From NCBI GenBank assembly GCA_963930185.1, contig CAWVLT010000012.1, forward strand, positions 1-46,229: a DNA stretch of 46,229 nucleotides. Reading direction: 5' to 3'. A model generated the notes under the pieces. That model was not told the origin of the DNA and did no database searches. It saw only the letters and a list, made by a program, of their open reading frames with translations. The position numbers and the translations under genes were made by a program. The number at the start of each line of letters is the position of its first letter. Position 1 is the stretch's first letter. The DNA comes from JAGZEG01 sp963930185 (GTDB lineage Bacteria > Actinomycetota > Coriobacteriia > Coriobacteriales > UMGS124). Below, in pieces: positions 1-7,728 of the stretch.

Positions 1-905
1 CCCCCCCCCCCGCCCAAGAAGGAAAGTCCCACGATGCCGAGGACGAAGAAGAGCAGCGAGAAGCGGTGTATCGTGTCGATGTCGGCATTCGTCTCGGGCG
101 CCTCGGGTATGAAGAAGATGACGATGCCCGCCAGCACGATACCCACGAGGACCACGGCGTTGCCCGCCATGAGCAGCGCGATGCCGCTGTTGATGAACCC
201 GCCCTGCAACAGGCCGAACACGAACGCGTACACCGTGGTGGGCAGCAGCGTCTTCAGCGAATGGCGCAGGATGCTCTTGCGGGGCGGCTTGACGGCCGGG
301 GCCGGGGCGGCCGCGTCGACCGGCTCGATGGTGCGCCAGTTCGCGATGAGCGACACGGTGGCCACCGCCGGCATGCACAGGGCCACAACGTAGCTGAGCG
401 GCGGCACGAAGCTGCACGTGAGAAACGCGATCACGCCGCCGGCCATCATGTCGACCGCGAACGAGCGGAACAGGCGCCCCGCCGCCGCTTCCATATAATA
501 GTGGAGCCACAGGAACATGAGGAACGCCTCGGAGAAGCCCAAAAGCACCACCGATGCGATGCGCCACGGCATGTCGGCCGAGAGCGTGGCCAGCGACAGC
601 ACCGAGGCCACCGTGGCGAGCAGGCCTGCCGCGCCCAGCAACAGCGTGGACGGCGCGGTCTTGTTGCGCTTCAGGAAGAAGCGGCCCACGCCCACGAGCG
701 CCCCGAAGGACAGGGCCAGCGTGAGGTACAACGTGAACTGGCGCTCGAGGAAGAACGCGAACGACGGGTTGTCGGTCGCGCCGATGAAGATGGGAGAGAA
801 CAGTACCAGGTAGTGCCAGCTCAAGTTGACCTTGAACCCGATCATGGTCAAGGTCTTCGCATGGGAAGTCTTACCCTCTGATCGTTCCGGCACAGCTTGC
901 GTCAT
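1..905 (-). CDS. Multi-spanning membrane protein, N-terminal part (probable membrane-anchored LuxR-type regulator), cut by left edge
   Basis: An uninterrupted minus-strand frame starts at ATG 905 (MTQAVPERSEG) and stays open to the window edge, giving about 301 residues. A purine-rich GGGGGAAAGGGG site lies just upstream. After a short charged leader the protein is a series of hydrophobic segments typical of a polytopic membrane protein: WHYLVLFSPIFIGA, LYLTLALSFGALVGVG, LLATVASVLSLATL, IASVVLLGFSEAFLMFLW and others. A proline/alanine linker followed by a basic stretch (KPPRKSILRHSLK) separates the first set of helices from the next. This layout resembles the 10-12-helix sensor half of the LuxR-family regulators abundant in Coriobacteriia, whose DNA-binding domain is C-terminal and would lie outside the window. 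That identity is inference; a plain MFS-like transporter is the alternative. The visible 3' end is a run of glycine codons made by an 11-base homopolymer at the window edge, which may be artificial. Confidence 0.6.
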   Translation of the reverse strand, partial: MTQAVPERSEGKTSHAKTLTMIGFKVNLSWHYLVLFSPIFIGATDNPSFAFFLERQFTLYLTLALSFGALVGVGRFFLKRNKTAPSTLLLGAAGLLATVASVLSLATLSADMPWRIASVVLLGFSEAFLMFLWLHYYMEAAAGRLFRSFAVDMMAGGVIAFLTCSFVPPLSYVVALCMPAVATVSLIANWRTIEPVDAAAPAPAVKPPRKSILRHSLKTLLPTTVYAFVFGLLQGGFINSGIALLMAGNAVVLVGIVLAGIVIFFIPEAPETNADIDTIHRFSLLFFVLGIVGLSFLGGGG

Positions 906-1237
906 CCGGCACGCCCCTTTCCCCCTGATGAAAAGAAACGAGCAGTGCGTCGCTCGTCCTTCTCAAACCTTACCCGTTTTACCCGGAAAGGCCTATAGCT
1001 TACAGTACCAGAGCTGCTCATTTTCATACCGCGATAGGTACAAGGCTTATCAGGCCCGTGCTAGGTTGATAGTTGCGCATGCGCGGCCCCGATCGCACGA
1101 CCATGCGCGTGACCTGCACGATCACTTCTCCCGCTTCGGCGCGCTCGTCTTCGCCCGAACCGGTCACGACCCTAGTATAAAGCATAACGTAATCGATCGA
1201 GTTAGATTATCGACCAACGACAGAAAGGACGGCCGTC
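906..1237. other. Intergenic region between divergent genes
   Basis: The 332 bases between the divergent membrane-protein and cysteine-rich genes hold no convincing ORF. Visible items are the TTACCCG tandem repeat (970-985), a perfect 10-bp palindrome GCGCATGCGC (1075-1084), and an AT-richer stretch with a possible -10 box TATAAA (1176-1181) serving the plus-strand gene. No good -35 box is seen. No RNA gene was recognised. Confidence 0.5.
970..985. promoter_or_regulatory. Tandem TTACCCG repeat upstream of the minus-strand membrane protein
   Basis: TTACCCG occurs twice (970-976 and 979-985) separated by two T residues, so the copies repeat every 9 bp, close to one DNA turn. The pair lies about 65-80 bp upstream of the ATG at 905, where an operator would be expected. 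Read toward that gene it is CGGGTAA twice. A regulator-binding role is inference from position and repetition only. Confidence 0.3.
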
Positions 1238-1564
1238 ATGCCGGGAGGATGCTGGATATGCAACCCGCTGTGCGGGAAATGCCAGCCCGCGCCCAAGAAA
1301 TCGGGGAAGTGCCCCTCTTGCGGCACCTGCACCATCTTCGATCGCACGGAAGTGACGGCCGGGGCGCCGCTCTTATGCAAGAAATGCGGCGAGGACCTGA
1401 CGGCGCTCGTACGCCCCGCGCCCCTGCGCTGCAACTACAGCGGCCTCGTGTGCGCCTACCCCTGCGGCAAGGGCGCGAGCGCGCATCCCGAGCACGGCTA
1501 CCAAGTGTGCCGCCGCAACACCCCGCCAACCGAGGAGTGGCTGGCAGCGCACCCGGAGGCGTAG
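1238..1564 (+). CDS. Small cysteine-rich protein, 108 aa, probable metal-binding
   Basis: The ATG at 1238 follows an AGAAAGGACGG ribosome-binding site. The 108-residue product has 13 cysteines (positions 5, 8, 12, 15, 25, 28, 31, 47, 50, 65, 72, 76 and 91), arranged mainly as CxxC pairs: CWIC, CGKC, CPSCGTC and CKKC, then C-x6-C-x3-C. There is no signal peptide or membrane segment, so it should be cytoplasmic. The spacing resembles zinc-ribbon or zinc-knuckle modules, and iron-sulfur binding cannot be excluded. I do not recognise a named family. It is monocistronic, ending just before a strong bidirectional terminator, with an EF-G-like gene converging from the other side. The reading frame is supported by the non-random cysteine spacing and the ribosome-binding site; function is unknown. 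Confidence 0.7.
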   Translation: MPGGCWICNPLCGKCQPAPKKSGKCPSCGTCTIFDRTEVTAGAPLLCKKCGEDLTALVRPAPLRCNYSGLVCAYPCGKGASAHPEHGYQVCRRNTPPTEEWLAAHPEA

Positions 1565-1600
1565 GAGCGAGACGCCATCCCTGTGCCCGTGCCCCACGAC

Positions 1601-1632
1601 AAGAACGCCGCCCTTTCGGGCGGCGTTCTTTA
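1601..1632. terminator. Bidirectional intrinsic terminator
   Basis: A perfect 13-bp stem (1601-1613 with 1618-1630) closes a TTTC loop. The arms begin AAGAA and end TTCTT, so a U-rich tail is available on either strand. It lies between the converging cysteine-rich gene and the EF-G-like gene and can end both transcripts. Confidence 0.85.
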
Positions 1633-1649
1633 TCTCATCGCTCAACTTG

Positions 1650-3713
1650 CTAGTTGCCGGCGGCTCGGGCGGCTTGGTAGGCTTCCACGAGCCTCTTCGT
1701 CACGTCGGCGGGGGCGGGGTCGTATCCCTCGAGCTCCAGGGTGTACGAGCCGGAGCCGCGCGTGAGGGAGCGCAGGTCCTTCGTGTACGTCACCACCTCG
1801 GCGTAGGGCACGCGCATCATGATGACCGTCTCGCCCGCGTCGTTGGAGTCGGTGCCCACGATGCGTCCGCGGCGCGTGGAGATGTCGCCCATCACGGCGC
1901 CGGCGTACTCCTCGCCCACCGTCACGTTCAGGTTGGCCATAGGCTCCAGGAGAATGGGGTCGGCCTTCTCGCACGCGGCGCGGAAGCCGATGCGCGCGGC
2001 CGTCTTGAACGCCATCTCGTTGGAGTCGACGGGGTGGTAGGAGCCGTCGTAGCACGCGACCTTGACGTCGACCATGGGGTAGCCGGCGATGACGCCCTCG
2101 AGCATGGCCTCCTGGACGCCCTTGTCGACCGCGGGGATGTACTGGCGCGGGATCTTGCCGCCCACGATCTCGTCGGCGAACTCGTAGCCGGCGCCGGGGT
2201 TGGGCTCGACGCGCAGCCAGCAGTCGCCGAACTGGCCGGCGCCGCCGGTCTGCTTCTTGTGACGGCCCTGGGCCGAGGCGGCCTTGCGGATGGTCTCGCG
2301 ATAGGGGATGCGCAGCGGCTCGATGACCGCCTCGACGCCGGCGCGCTCCGCCAGGCGGTTGATGAGCACGGAGACCTGCGCCTCGCCCACGGCGGAGATG
2401 ATGGTCTGGTGCGTCTCGTCGTTGCGGCTCACCGACATGGTGGGGTCGGCGTCGCAGGCCTTCTCCAGGAAGGTGCTGAGCTTGTCCTCCTCGTTGCGGT
2501 TGACGGCGCGGATGGCCACCTGGTAGAGCGAGTTGGGGAAGCGGAACGCCTCGGCCTCGATCTTGCCGGTGGTCGACAGCGTGTCGCCCGTGGCGGCGTC
2601 GAGCTTGGGCACGACGATGATGTCGCCGGCCAGCGCCTTGTTGACGTCGGTGGTGTCATGGCCGCACATCAGGTACAGGTGACCGAGGCGCTCGTGCTTC
2701 TGGGTGCGCGCGCAGATGAGCTCGGTCGAGGGCTCCAACGTGCCCGCGAGCACCTTGAGGAACGACAGGCGGCCGGCCGTGGGGTCGGACAGCGTCTTGA
2801 ACACGAAGGCCACGGGACGCTCGTCGGCAGAGGAGATCTTGAGCATCGTGCCGTCGGACAGGGGCATCTCGCCGTAGTCGAGCGGCGAGGGGAAGTAGGT
2901 GACGACGTCGTCGAGCAGCAGCATGATGCCCTGCTCGCGCACGGCCGAGCCCACGTAGACGGGCACGAACAGGCGCTGGGCGATGGCCTTGCCCAGCAGG
3001 CTCTCGAGCTCGTCCTGCTCCAGCGGCGTGCCCTCGAGGTACTTCTCCATGAGCTCGTCGTCGACCTCGACCACCAGGTCGCAGATGTGCTCGTGGGCCT
3101 CCTGGGCGGCCTGGGTGTACTCGGCGGGGATGTCGACGACGCTCTCCTTGTCGCCCTCGTAGAGGTGCGCCTTCATGCGCAGCACGTCGATGACGCCGCG
3201 GAAGTCGCCGCCCTCGCCCATGGGCAGGCTCATGGCGCCCAGGCGGTTGCCGAAGCGCTCCTGGAGCAGCTCCATGGTCTGGTTGAAGTCGGTGTGCTCG
3301 CGGTCGATGCGGTTGACGAAGACGGCCTTGGCCAGGGGAAGGTCCTCGGCGGCGTACCACAGCTTGACGGTGGTCGCCTGCGGGCCCTCGGCCGCGTCGA
3401 CCACGAACAGCGCGGTCTCGGCCACCGAGAGGGCGGCGTACGCGTCGCCGATGAAGTCGGGATAGCAGGGCGCATCCAGGATGTTGATCTTGAGGCCGTT
3501 GTGCTCGATGGGGGCTATCGACGTCGAGATCGAGAAGTTGCGCTTCGACTCCTCGGGGTCATAGTCGAGCGTGGGCTTGGAGCCCGCGTGACCGCCGAGG
3601 CGCGCGGTCTTGCCCGAGAGGTGCAGCATCGCTTCGGCGAGCGAGGTCTTGCCCACACCTCCCTGGCCTACAAGGACGAGGTTTCTCACCCGGTCGGTCT
3701 GTGGTGCGCCCAT
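1650..3713 (-). CDS. Elongation factor G-like GTPase (EF-G2 type)
   Basis: This 687-residue protein has EF-G domain order: an N-terminal GTPase domain, then the beta-barrel and the C-terminal domains. A strong AGGAGG site precedes ATG 3713. The P-loop is GQGGVGKT (residues 16-23) and the guanine-specificity motif is NRID (134-137) in place of NKxD. The switch II motif, DTPGHVDF in classical EF-G, reads DAPCYPDF (80-87), so the catalytic histidine is tyrosine. The switch I threonine (RGIT) is replaced by serine (RNFS). Tyrosine at this position is, to my knowledge, typical of the EF-G2/FusA2 side branch, whose role is poorly defined and which lacks classical translocase activity where tested. 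The gene stands alone, not with rpsL/rpsG/tuf, which fits a paralog rather than the housekeeping fusA. It converges on the cysteine-rich gene across a shared terminator. Confidence 0.9.
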   Translation of the reverse strand: MGAPQTDRVRNLVLVGQGGVGKTSLAEAMLHLSGKTARLGGHAGSKPTLDYDPEESKRNFSISTSIAPIEHNGLKINILDAPCYPDFIGDAYAALSVAETALFVVDAAEGPQATTVKLWYAAEDLPLAKAVFVNRIDREHTDFNQTMELLQERFGNRLGAMSLPMGEGGDFRGVIDVLRMKAHLYEGDKESVVDIPAEYTQAAQEAHEHICDLVVEVDDELMEKYLEGTPLEQDELESLLGKAIAQRLFVPVYVGSAVREQGIMLLLDDVVTYFPSPLDYGEMPLSDGTMLKISSADERPVAFVFKTLSDPTAGRLSFLKVLAGTLEPSTELICARTQKHERLGHLYLMCGHDTTDVNKALAGDIIVVPKLDAATGDTLSTTGKIEAEAFRFPNSLYQVAIRAVNRNEEDKLSTFLEKACDADPTMSVSRNDETHQTIISAVGEAQVSVLINRLAERAGVEAVIEPLRIPYRETIRKAASAQGRHKKQTGGAGQFGDCWLRVEPNPGAGYEFADEIVGGKIPRQYIPAVDKGVQEAMLEGVIAGYPMVDVKVACYDGSYHPVDSNEMAFKTAARIGFRAACEKADPILLEPMANLNVTVGEEYAGAVMGDISTRRGRIVGTDSNDAGETVIMMRVPYAEVVTYTKDLRSLTRGSGSYTLELEGYDPAPADVTKRLVEAYQAARAAGN

Positions 3714-3954
3714 GATTGCCTCCTGACTCGATTGTCCGATACGTATGGCGATGCTCGCGCCCGTCCGCGTGCGCGGACGAAATGCGATACCGACATGGTA
3801 CCCCTATTTTAGTTCACGAAACCTCCAAAAGGGAGCTCGTGCGAGGAACTTTTGCCGATACGGCCGTTGTTCGGATGGTCAGCGGGGCCGGCCGGGCGAA
3901 ATGGTATGCTTATGCGTATCGTCTCTGACCGCTACCAAGGGAGCGTGAACCGCA

Positions 3955-4812
3955 ATGATCTCCTCGCAGTTTCCGTTCGCGTGGGTCATGTCGATGGCCT
4001 TCGCCGACGTCCCCACGCTGCTCGCGTGCCTGATTCTCACCTTCGTGTTGACGGTGCTCGTCTTCGTGCTCGCCGTCCCGCACGAGCGCAAGGGGTCGCG
4101 CGGCGGGCTGCGCGCCTTCCTCAACTTCGACCAGCTCCTGATCGCGCCCATCTTCAAGTTCGTCTACCTGCTGCTGGCGATCGGGCTGATCGTCTTCTCC
4201 ATCGGCGGCTTCGTGGGCTTCTGCGTTCAGGTCGCCCACAACGGGCTGGTGGCCTACATGGACGCCGGGCAGTGGGCCCTGCTTGTCATCGGCGTGCTGC
4301 TGACGCTGTTCATCTGCGAGGTGCTGCTGCGCATCGGCTTCGAGGTCTCGCTGCTCATGGTGAAGCTCTTCGAGAACGTCGCCGCCATCAAGGCCGACCT
4401 GGAGATCTCCCGCAGCGAGGAGGGGCCGCGGGCCGACTCCTTCGAGGCGGGCCCCGCCGTGCCCCAGACGCCGCAGGCCCCCCAGGTGCCCACGCCCGGA
4501 CCCGCCGACGGCGGCTGGTGGCAGGAGGAGCAGGCCGCGCCGGCCTCCTGGGCGCCCCCGGCCGCAGCCGAGCGCACCGCCGCGTGGCCCTCGTACGCGC
4601 AGGCGCGCCCCGAGGAGCCGCAGGCGGGCTTCGGGTACGCCTCCGAGCGCACGGCGGTGATGCAGCCCAGCGCCGAGCGCACCTCCGCCATGCCGGTCGC
4701 GCCCGAGGACGACGAGGCCGCCCTTACGTGGGACTGCCCCTGCGGGGCGCGCGGCAACACGGGTAACTTCTGCGGCTCGTGCGGCCGCCCGTGCCCGGAC
4801 GGTGATCGCTAA
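3955..4812 (+). CDS. DUF4282-like membrane protein with C-terminal zinc ribbon
   Basis: A 285-residue protein starting at ATG 3955 after a GGGAG site. It has three predicted membrane helices (about 20-41, 65-90 and 104-128); the segment FLNFDQLLIAPIFKFVYLL resembles DUF4282 proteins. A long proline/alanine/glutamate-rich linker (about 155-255) follows, containing three copies of ERT (206-208, 231-233, 241-243) in similar settings (AERTAAW, SERTAVM, AERTSAM). The C-terminus is a small zinc-ribbon-like module with cysteines 261, 263, 273, 276 and 280 (CPCG ... CGSCGRPC). Its stop codon overlaps the start of the amidase gene (TAATG), so the two are translationally coupled and probably act together at the cell envelope. 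The threonine-centred repeats could be Ser/Thr-kinase targets; that is inference. Confidence 0.75.
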   Translation: MISSQFPFAWVMSMAFADVPTLLACLILTFVLTVLVFVLAVPHERKGSRGGLRAFLNFDQLLIAPIFKFVYLLLAIGLIVFSIGGFVGFCVQVAHNGLVAYMDAGQWALLVIGVLLTLFICEVLLRIGFEVSLLMVKLFENVAAIKADLEISRSEEGPRADSFEAGPAVPQTPQAPQVPTPGPADGGWWQEEQAAPASWAPPAAAERTAAWPSYAQARPEEPQAGFGYASERTAVMQPSAERTSAMPVAPEDDEAALTWDCPCGARGNTGNFCGSCGRPCPDGDR

Positions 4813-5771
4813 TGGCGCGCCGTGACCGTGACGCCGAGGCCACCGGCGAGCTCTCCGGCGCGCGTTCCGAGCGGCGCGACCCCCTCGACCTGCCCATCGG
4901 CAGGTCCAACGCCATCCTCGAGTACCTCTCCGCCGCCTCCCCGCTCACGCGCAGCCTGGTGTTCGTCGCGCTTGTCGCGATCGTGGCGGTCGTCGCCATG
5001 CTTCTGTGCTTCCAGCCCGTCCGCGCCACCGACGGGGTCGCGCTCGCCGCGGCGTCCGAGGCGGCTGACGAGCTCATGGGCGCCGTGGCGTCGAGCGGGC
5101 AGGAGGCCAGGGAGTGCCTCGAGACGGGGGAGTGGCCGGTGCGCGGGGTCGTGTGCATCGACGCCGGGCACGGGGCGACCGCCGACCTCACGCTGACCCC
5201 CATCGGCCCGGGCTCCGAGGAGATGCAGTACGTCGAGCCGGGCGGCACGGCGGGCGTCGTCACCGGCGTCCCCGAGTACGAGGTGACCCTGCAGGTGGCG
5301 CTGCTGCTCGAGGAGAAGCTCGAGGCGTACGGCGTCGAGGTCGTCCAGGTGCGCACCACCAACGACGTCATCATGTCGAGCGAGGAGCGCGCCGAGATCG
5401 CCAACGAGGCGGGCGCCGACATCTTCCTGCGCCTGCACTGCGACGGCAGCGAGGATCCCACCGTCTGCGGCTTCTCCACGCTGACGCCGGGCTGCAACGA
5501 GTGGACCGAGCCCATCTACGAGGCGTCCATGGAGGCGGCCGAGATCATGCAGCCCATCATCGTCGAGAAGACCGGCGCGCGCGACGCGGGCATCGTGGAG
5601 CGCGAGGACCTCGCCGGGTTCAACTTCTGCGAGGTGCCCTCGCTTCTCTTCGAGATGGGCTTCATGTCCAACCCCGACGAGGACGTGCTTCTGTGCGACC
5701 CCGCCTACCAGGACACGCTGGCCAGCGCCATCGCCGACGCCACCGTGGCCTACCTGCGGGCGATCTCGTAG
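4812..5771 (+). CDS. N-acetylmuramoyl-L-alanine amidase (Amidase_3), membrane-anchored
   Basis: This 319-residue zinc hydrolase cleaves the bond between MurNAc and the stem peptide of peptidoglycan. A cytoplasmic charged N-terminus is followed by one membrane helix (about 47-68), placing the catalytic domain outside the cell. The Amidase_3 motifs are in order: DAGHG (118-121, zinc His120), EYE (155-157, zinc Glu), LRLHCDG (zinc His209) and LLFEMGFMSNPDED (catalytic Glu281). The first helix lacks a signal-peptidase site, so the enzyme probably stays anchored. It overlaps the upstream DUF4282-like gene by one base. No SPOR, LysM or SH3 wall-binding domain is attached, so targeting may rely on the upstream partner. 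Cysteines 219 and 228 lie in the extracellular domain and could pair. Confidence 0.9.
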   Translation: MARRDRDAEATGELSGARSERRDPLDLPIGRSNAILEYLSAASPLTRSLVFVALVAIVAVVAMLLCFQPVRATDGVALAAASEAADELMGAVASSGQEARECLETGEWPVRGVVCIDAGHGATADLTLTPIGPGSEEMQYVEPGGTAGVVTGVPEYEVTLQVALLLEEKLEAYGVEVVQVRTTNDVIMSSEERAEIANEAGADIFLRLHCDGSEDPTVCGFSTLTPGCNEWTEPIYEASMEAAEIMQPIIVEKTGARDAGIVEREDLAGFNFCEVPSLLFEMGFMSNPDEDVLLCDPAYQDTLASAIADATVAYLRAIS

Positions 5772-5819
5772 CGCCTCGCCGCGGGCCGCTGCGCCGCCCG
5801 GCCGCGCAAGGAGATTTGA

Positions 5820-5850
5820 CCGATGTTGGCCGCGCGGCGGCAAACATCGG
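5820..5850. other. GC-rich hairpin after the amidase gene
   Basis: CCGATGTT (5820-5827) pairs with AACATCGG (5843-5850), extended by GC-rich inner pairing. There is no T-tract, so it is not a standard intrinsic terminator; it may be an mRNA-end structure or an operator. A -10-like TAGAAT follows at 5874-5879, about 64 bases before the next start. Confidence 0.4.
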
Positions 5851-5942
5851 CCCCGCGGCGCGGCGCGGGGGTGTAGAATCGTATGCGAAGCTTTCCGTCG
5901 TTTACTCACAGCGTAAATCCAACACGAACGGAGGAGGCAAAC

Positions 5943-6884
5943 ATGAACTGCCCTCAATGCGGGACCGAGGTCTCTTCGGGCGTGAAGTACTGTCCGACAT
6001 GCGGCTCTGACATCGAGGCCACCCTGCAGCGCTCTGCCGGGCAGGCCAGGCCCATCGACGCCACGCGCAGGATGCCGCCGTTGCAGGACCAGACCTCACC
6101 GCGCCCGAGCCAGAAGAGGGGCGCCGTGCCCATGAACTCGTCGATGCCGCAGCAGCAGAACCTGCGCAGCTTCGACACCAAGCAGATGAGCAGCACGCCC
6201 AAGTGGCCCATCGTGCTCATCGTGCTGCTTCTGCTCGTCATCGTCGTCGCGGTGGCGCTGATCATCTTCCGCCCGTGGGAGGCGCCCTCCCCGCAGGGCC
6301 CCTCGGACGGCGGCACCCAGGTCTCGGTCTCCTCGGCGGCTGACCAGGGTGGCACCACCGGCACCGACCAGGCCGCCGACGCCACCGGCGAGACGGCCGA
6401 GCCCGCGGGCGACGCGCTCACCGAGCAGCCTGCCGACCCCGCCGCGACCGGCGCGCTTTCCGACGCCGACGCCTACGTGCAGCTGACGGCGTCGTATGAC
6501 CAGCTTGGGGGTCTCGACGGGCAGATCTCCCAGGCGGCAATCGACTTCAACAACAACTACCAGGCTGACAACACAACCCGCCAGACCTATCGCGACCAGG
6601 CGGCCTCGATCATGGACACCGTCAGCGCCGGCGCCGCCGAGCTCGACGGCATCGTCCTGGCCGAGGGCTCTGCCTACACCGAGACGCTCGCGAACCTCAA
6701 GACGCTGTACAACGACCTGTCCAACCGCATCCGCGTCCTCGTCGAGGCGTGGGACGCCGCGATCGCGGGGCAGGACTTCAGCGAGATCCTGAGCGCCGAC
6801 AACGGCGAGGGCGGCGTCAACATCTACAAGGCCGAGTTCGACGCCCTGTACCCCAACGCCCAGCCCCAGCCCACGCAGGCGTAG
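5943..6884 (+). CDS. Zinc-ribbon membrane protein with extracytoplasmic helical domain
   Basis: The start is ATG 5943, chosen over an in-frame upstream ATG because it directly follows a strong GGAGGAGG site and opens with the zinc-ribbon itself. The 313-residue protein has an N-terminal zinc ribbon with cysteines 3, 6, 17 and 20 (MNCPQCG ... YCPTCG), a polar linker, one membrane helix (88-109), a low-complexity Thr/Ala/Asp-rich stretch (about 115-172) and a C-terminal mostly helical domain (about 175-300) with no recognised enzymatic motif. The ribbon should be cytoplasmic and the C-terminal domain outside. It is probably a single-gene unit ending at the terminator at 6902. Function is unknown; the proximity of the zinc-ribbon protein at 3955 and the amidase suggests an envelope role. 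Confidence 0.8.
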   Translation: MNCPQCGTEVSSGVKYCPTCGSDIEATLQRSAGQARPIDATRRMPPLQDQTSPRPSQKRGAVPMNSSMPQQQNLRSFDTKQMSSTPKWPIVLIVLLLLVIVVAVALIIFRPWEAPSPQGPSDGGTQVSVSSAADQGGTTGTDQAADATGETAEPAGDALTEQPADPAATGALSDADAYVQLTASYDQLGGLDGQISQAAIDFNNNYQADNTTRQTYRDQAASIMDTVSAGAAELDGIVLAEGSAYTETLANLKTLYNDLSNRIRVLVEAWDAAIAGQDFSEILSADNGEGGVNIYKAEFDALYPNAQPQPTQA

Positions 6885-6901
6885 GCCTAGGACATGAAGG
6901 C

Positions 6902-6947
6902 AGACGCCCGTCCCCTCGAGCGGAGTGGGGGCGGGCGTCTTGTGTTT
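6902..6947 (+). terminator. Intrinsic terminator
   Basis: AGACGCCCGTCCCC (6902-6915) pairs with GGGGGCGGGCGTCT (6927-6940, one G-U pair), followed by TGTGTTT. It closes the zinc-ribbon gene. Confidence 0.75.
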
Positions 6948-7105
6948 CGCGTGGTGTGGTTGCGGCGATTCAACCAAGGCTCACCACGAGGCCCTCGGGC
7001 GCGTAAAATCATAGTATCCTTTAAAGGCTAGGCCCAGCGGCGGCCGGCGACGGGTGGTCATCGGTGATGTGACGCTGGGAGACGATGAAAGGAAGCAGGT
7101 AGGAC

Positions 7106-7648
7106 ATGCCATTCGGATCACCGCTGTACACCCCGGTCTACCAGCCCGTCGGCGACGAGGTCGCCGTCTTCGAGACCTCCAAGGGCACCATCGAGGTCAA
7201 GCTCGACGCCGCAGGCGCCCCCATCCACGTCGCCAACTTCTGCGAGCTCGCCGAGAAGGGCTTCTATGACGGCACGAAGTTCCATCGCTTCGTCCCGGGC
7301 TTCGTGATCCAGGGCGGCGACCCCAACACCCGTGACCTCACCGGCGAGGAGGTCGCCAAGGGCGGACGTCCCGGCGCGCCCCGTCCCGGCACGGGCGGCC
7401 CCGGCTACTGCATCAAGGCCGAGTACCGCACCAACCCCAACAACAAGCACGACGATGCCGCCCTGGCCATGGCGCGCTCCCAGATGCCCGACTCCGCCGG
7501 CTCGCAGTTCTACTTCTGCCTGGGCCCGCAGCACAGCCTCGACCGCGACTACACGGTCTTTGGCTCCACGCTCTCGGGCAAGGACGTCATCGGCCAGCTG
7601 CGCGCGGGCGACGAGCTTGTCCGCGTGACGATCAGGCACGACGCCTAA
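7106..7648 (+). CDS. Peptidyl-prolyl cis-trans isomerase, cyclophilin type
   Basis: This 180-residue single-domain cyclophilin starts at ATG 7106 behind a GGAAGCAGG site. It has the family core: TSKGTIEVKL, the active-site block FYDGTKFHRFVPGFVIQGGDP (residues about 53-73), then AMARSQMPDSAGSQFYFCL and LDRDYTVFG. The catalytic arginine of FHRF and the GSQFYF substrate-pocket residues are present. There is no signal peptide or lipobox, so it should act in the cytoplasm. A roughly 25-residue insertion after GGDP (GEEVAKGGRPGAPRPGTGG) is longer than in minimal bacterial cyclophilins. The gene is flanked by its own intergenic regions and appears monocistronic. Confidence 0.92.
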   Translation: MPFGSPLYTPVYQPVGDEVAVFETSKGTIEVKLDAAGAPIHVANFCELAEKGFYDGTKFHRFVPGFVIQGGDPNTRDLTGEEVAKGGRPGAPRPGTGGPGYCIKAEYRTNPNNKHDDAALAMARSQMPDSAGSQFYFCLGPQHSLDRDYTVFGSTLSGKDVIGQLRAGDELVRVTIRHDA

Positions 7649-7728
7649 CGCTTGACTAGAGGTTTAATCTTTAGATTCGGGTCATCCCGGGCACTACGGA
7701 CGCGATCGATGAAGCAAGGAGTTACGCG

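Noticed and set aside
66..881. 271-codon plus-strand open frame at the left edge
   Set aside because: Highly charged, repetitive translation; the opposite strand gives a continuous, hydrophobic membrane protein.
1647..3812. 721-codon plus-strand open frame opposite the EF-G-like gene
   Set aside because: It is antisense to a clear EF-G homolog and its translation is a Gly/Ala/Val/Arg/His-rich pattern produced by GC-rich third codon positions. No domain or ribosome-binding site.
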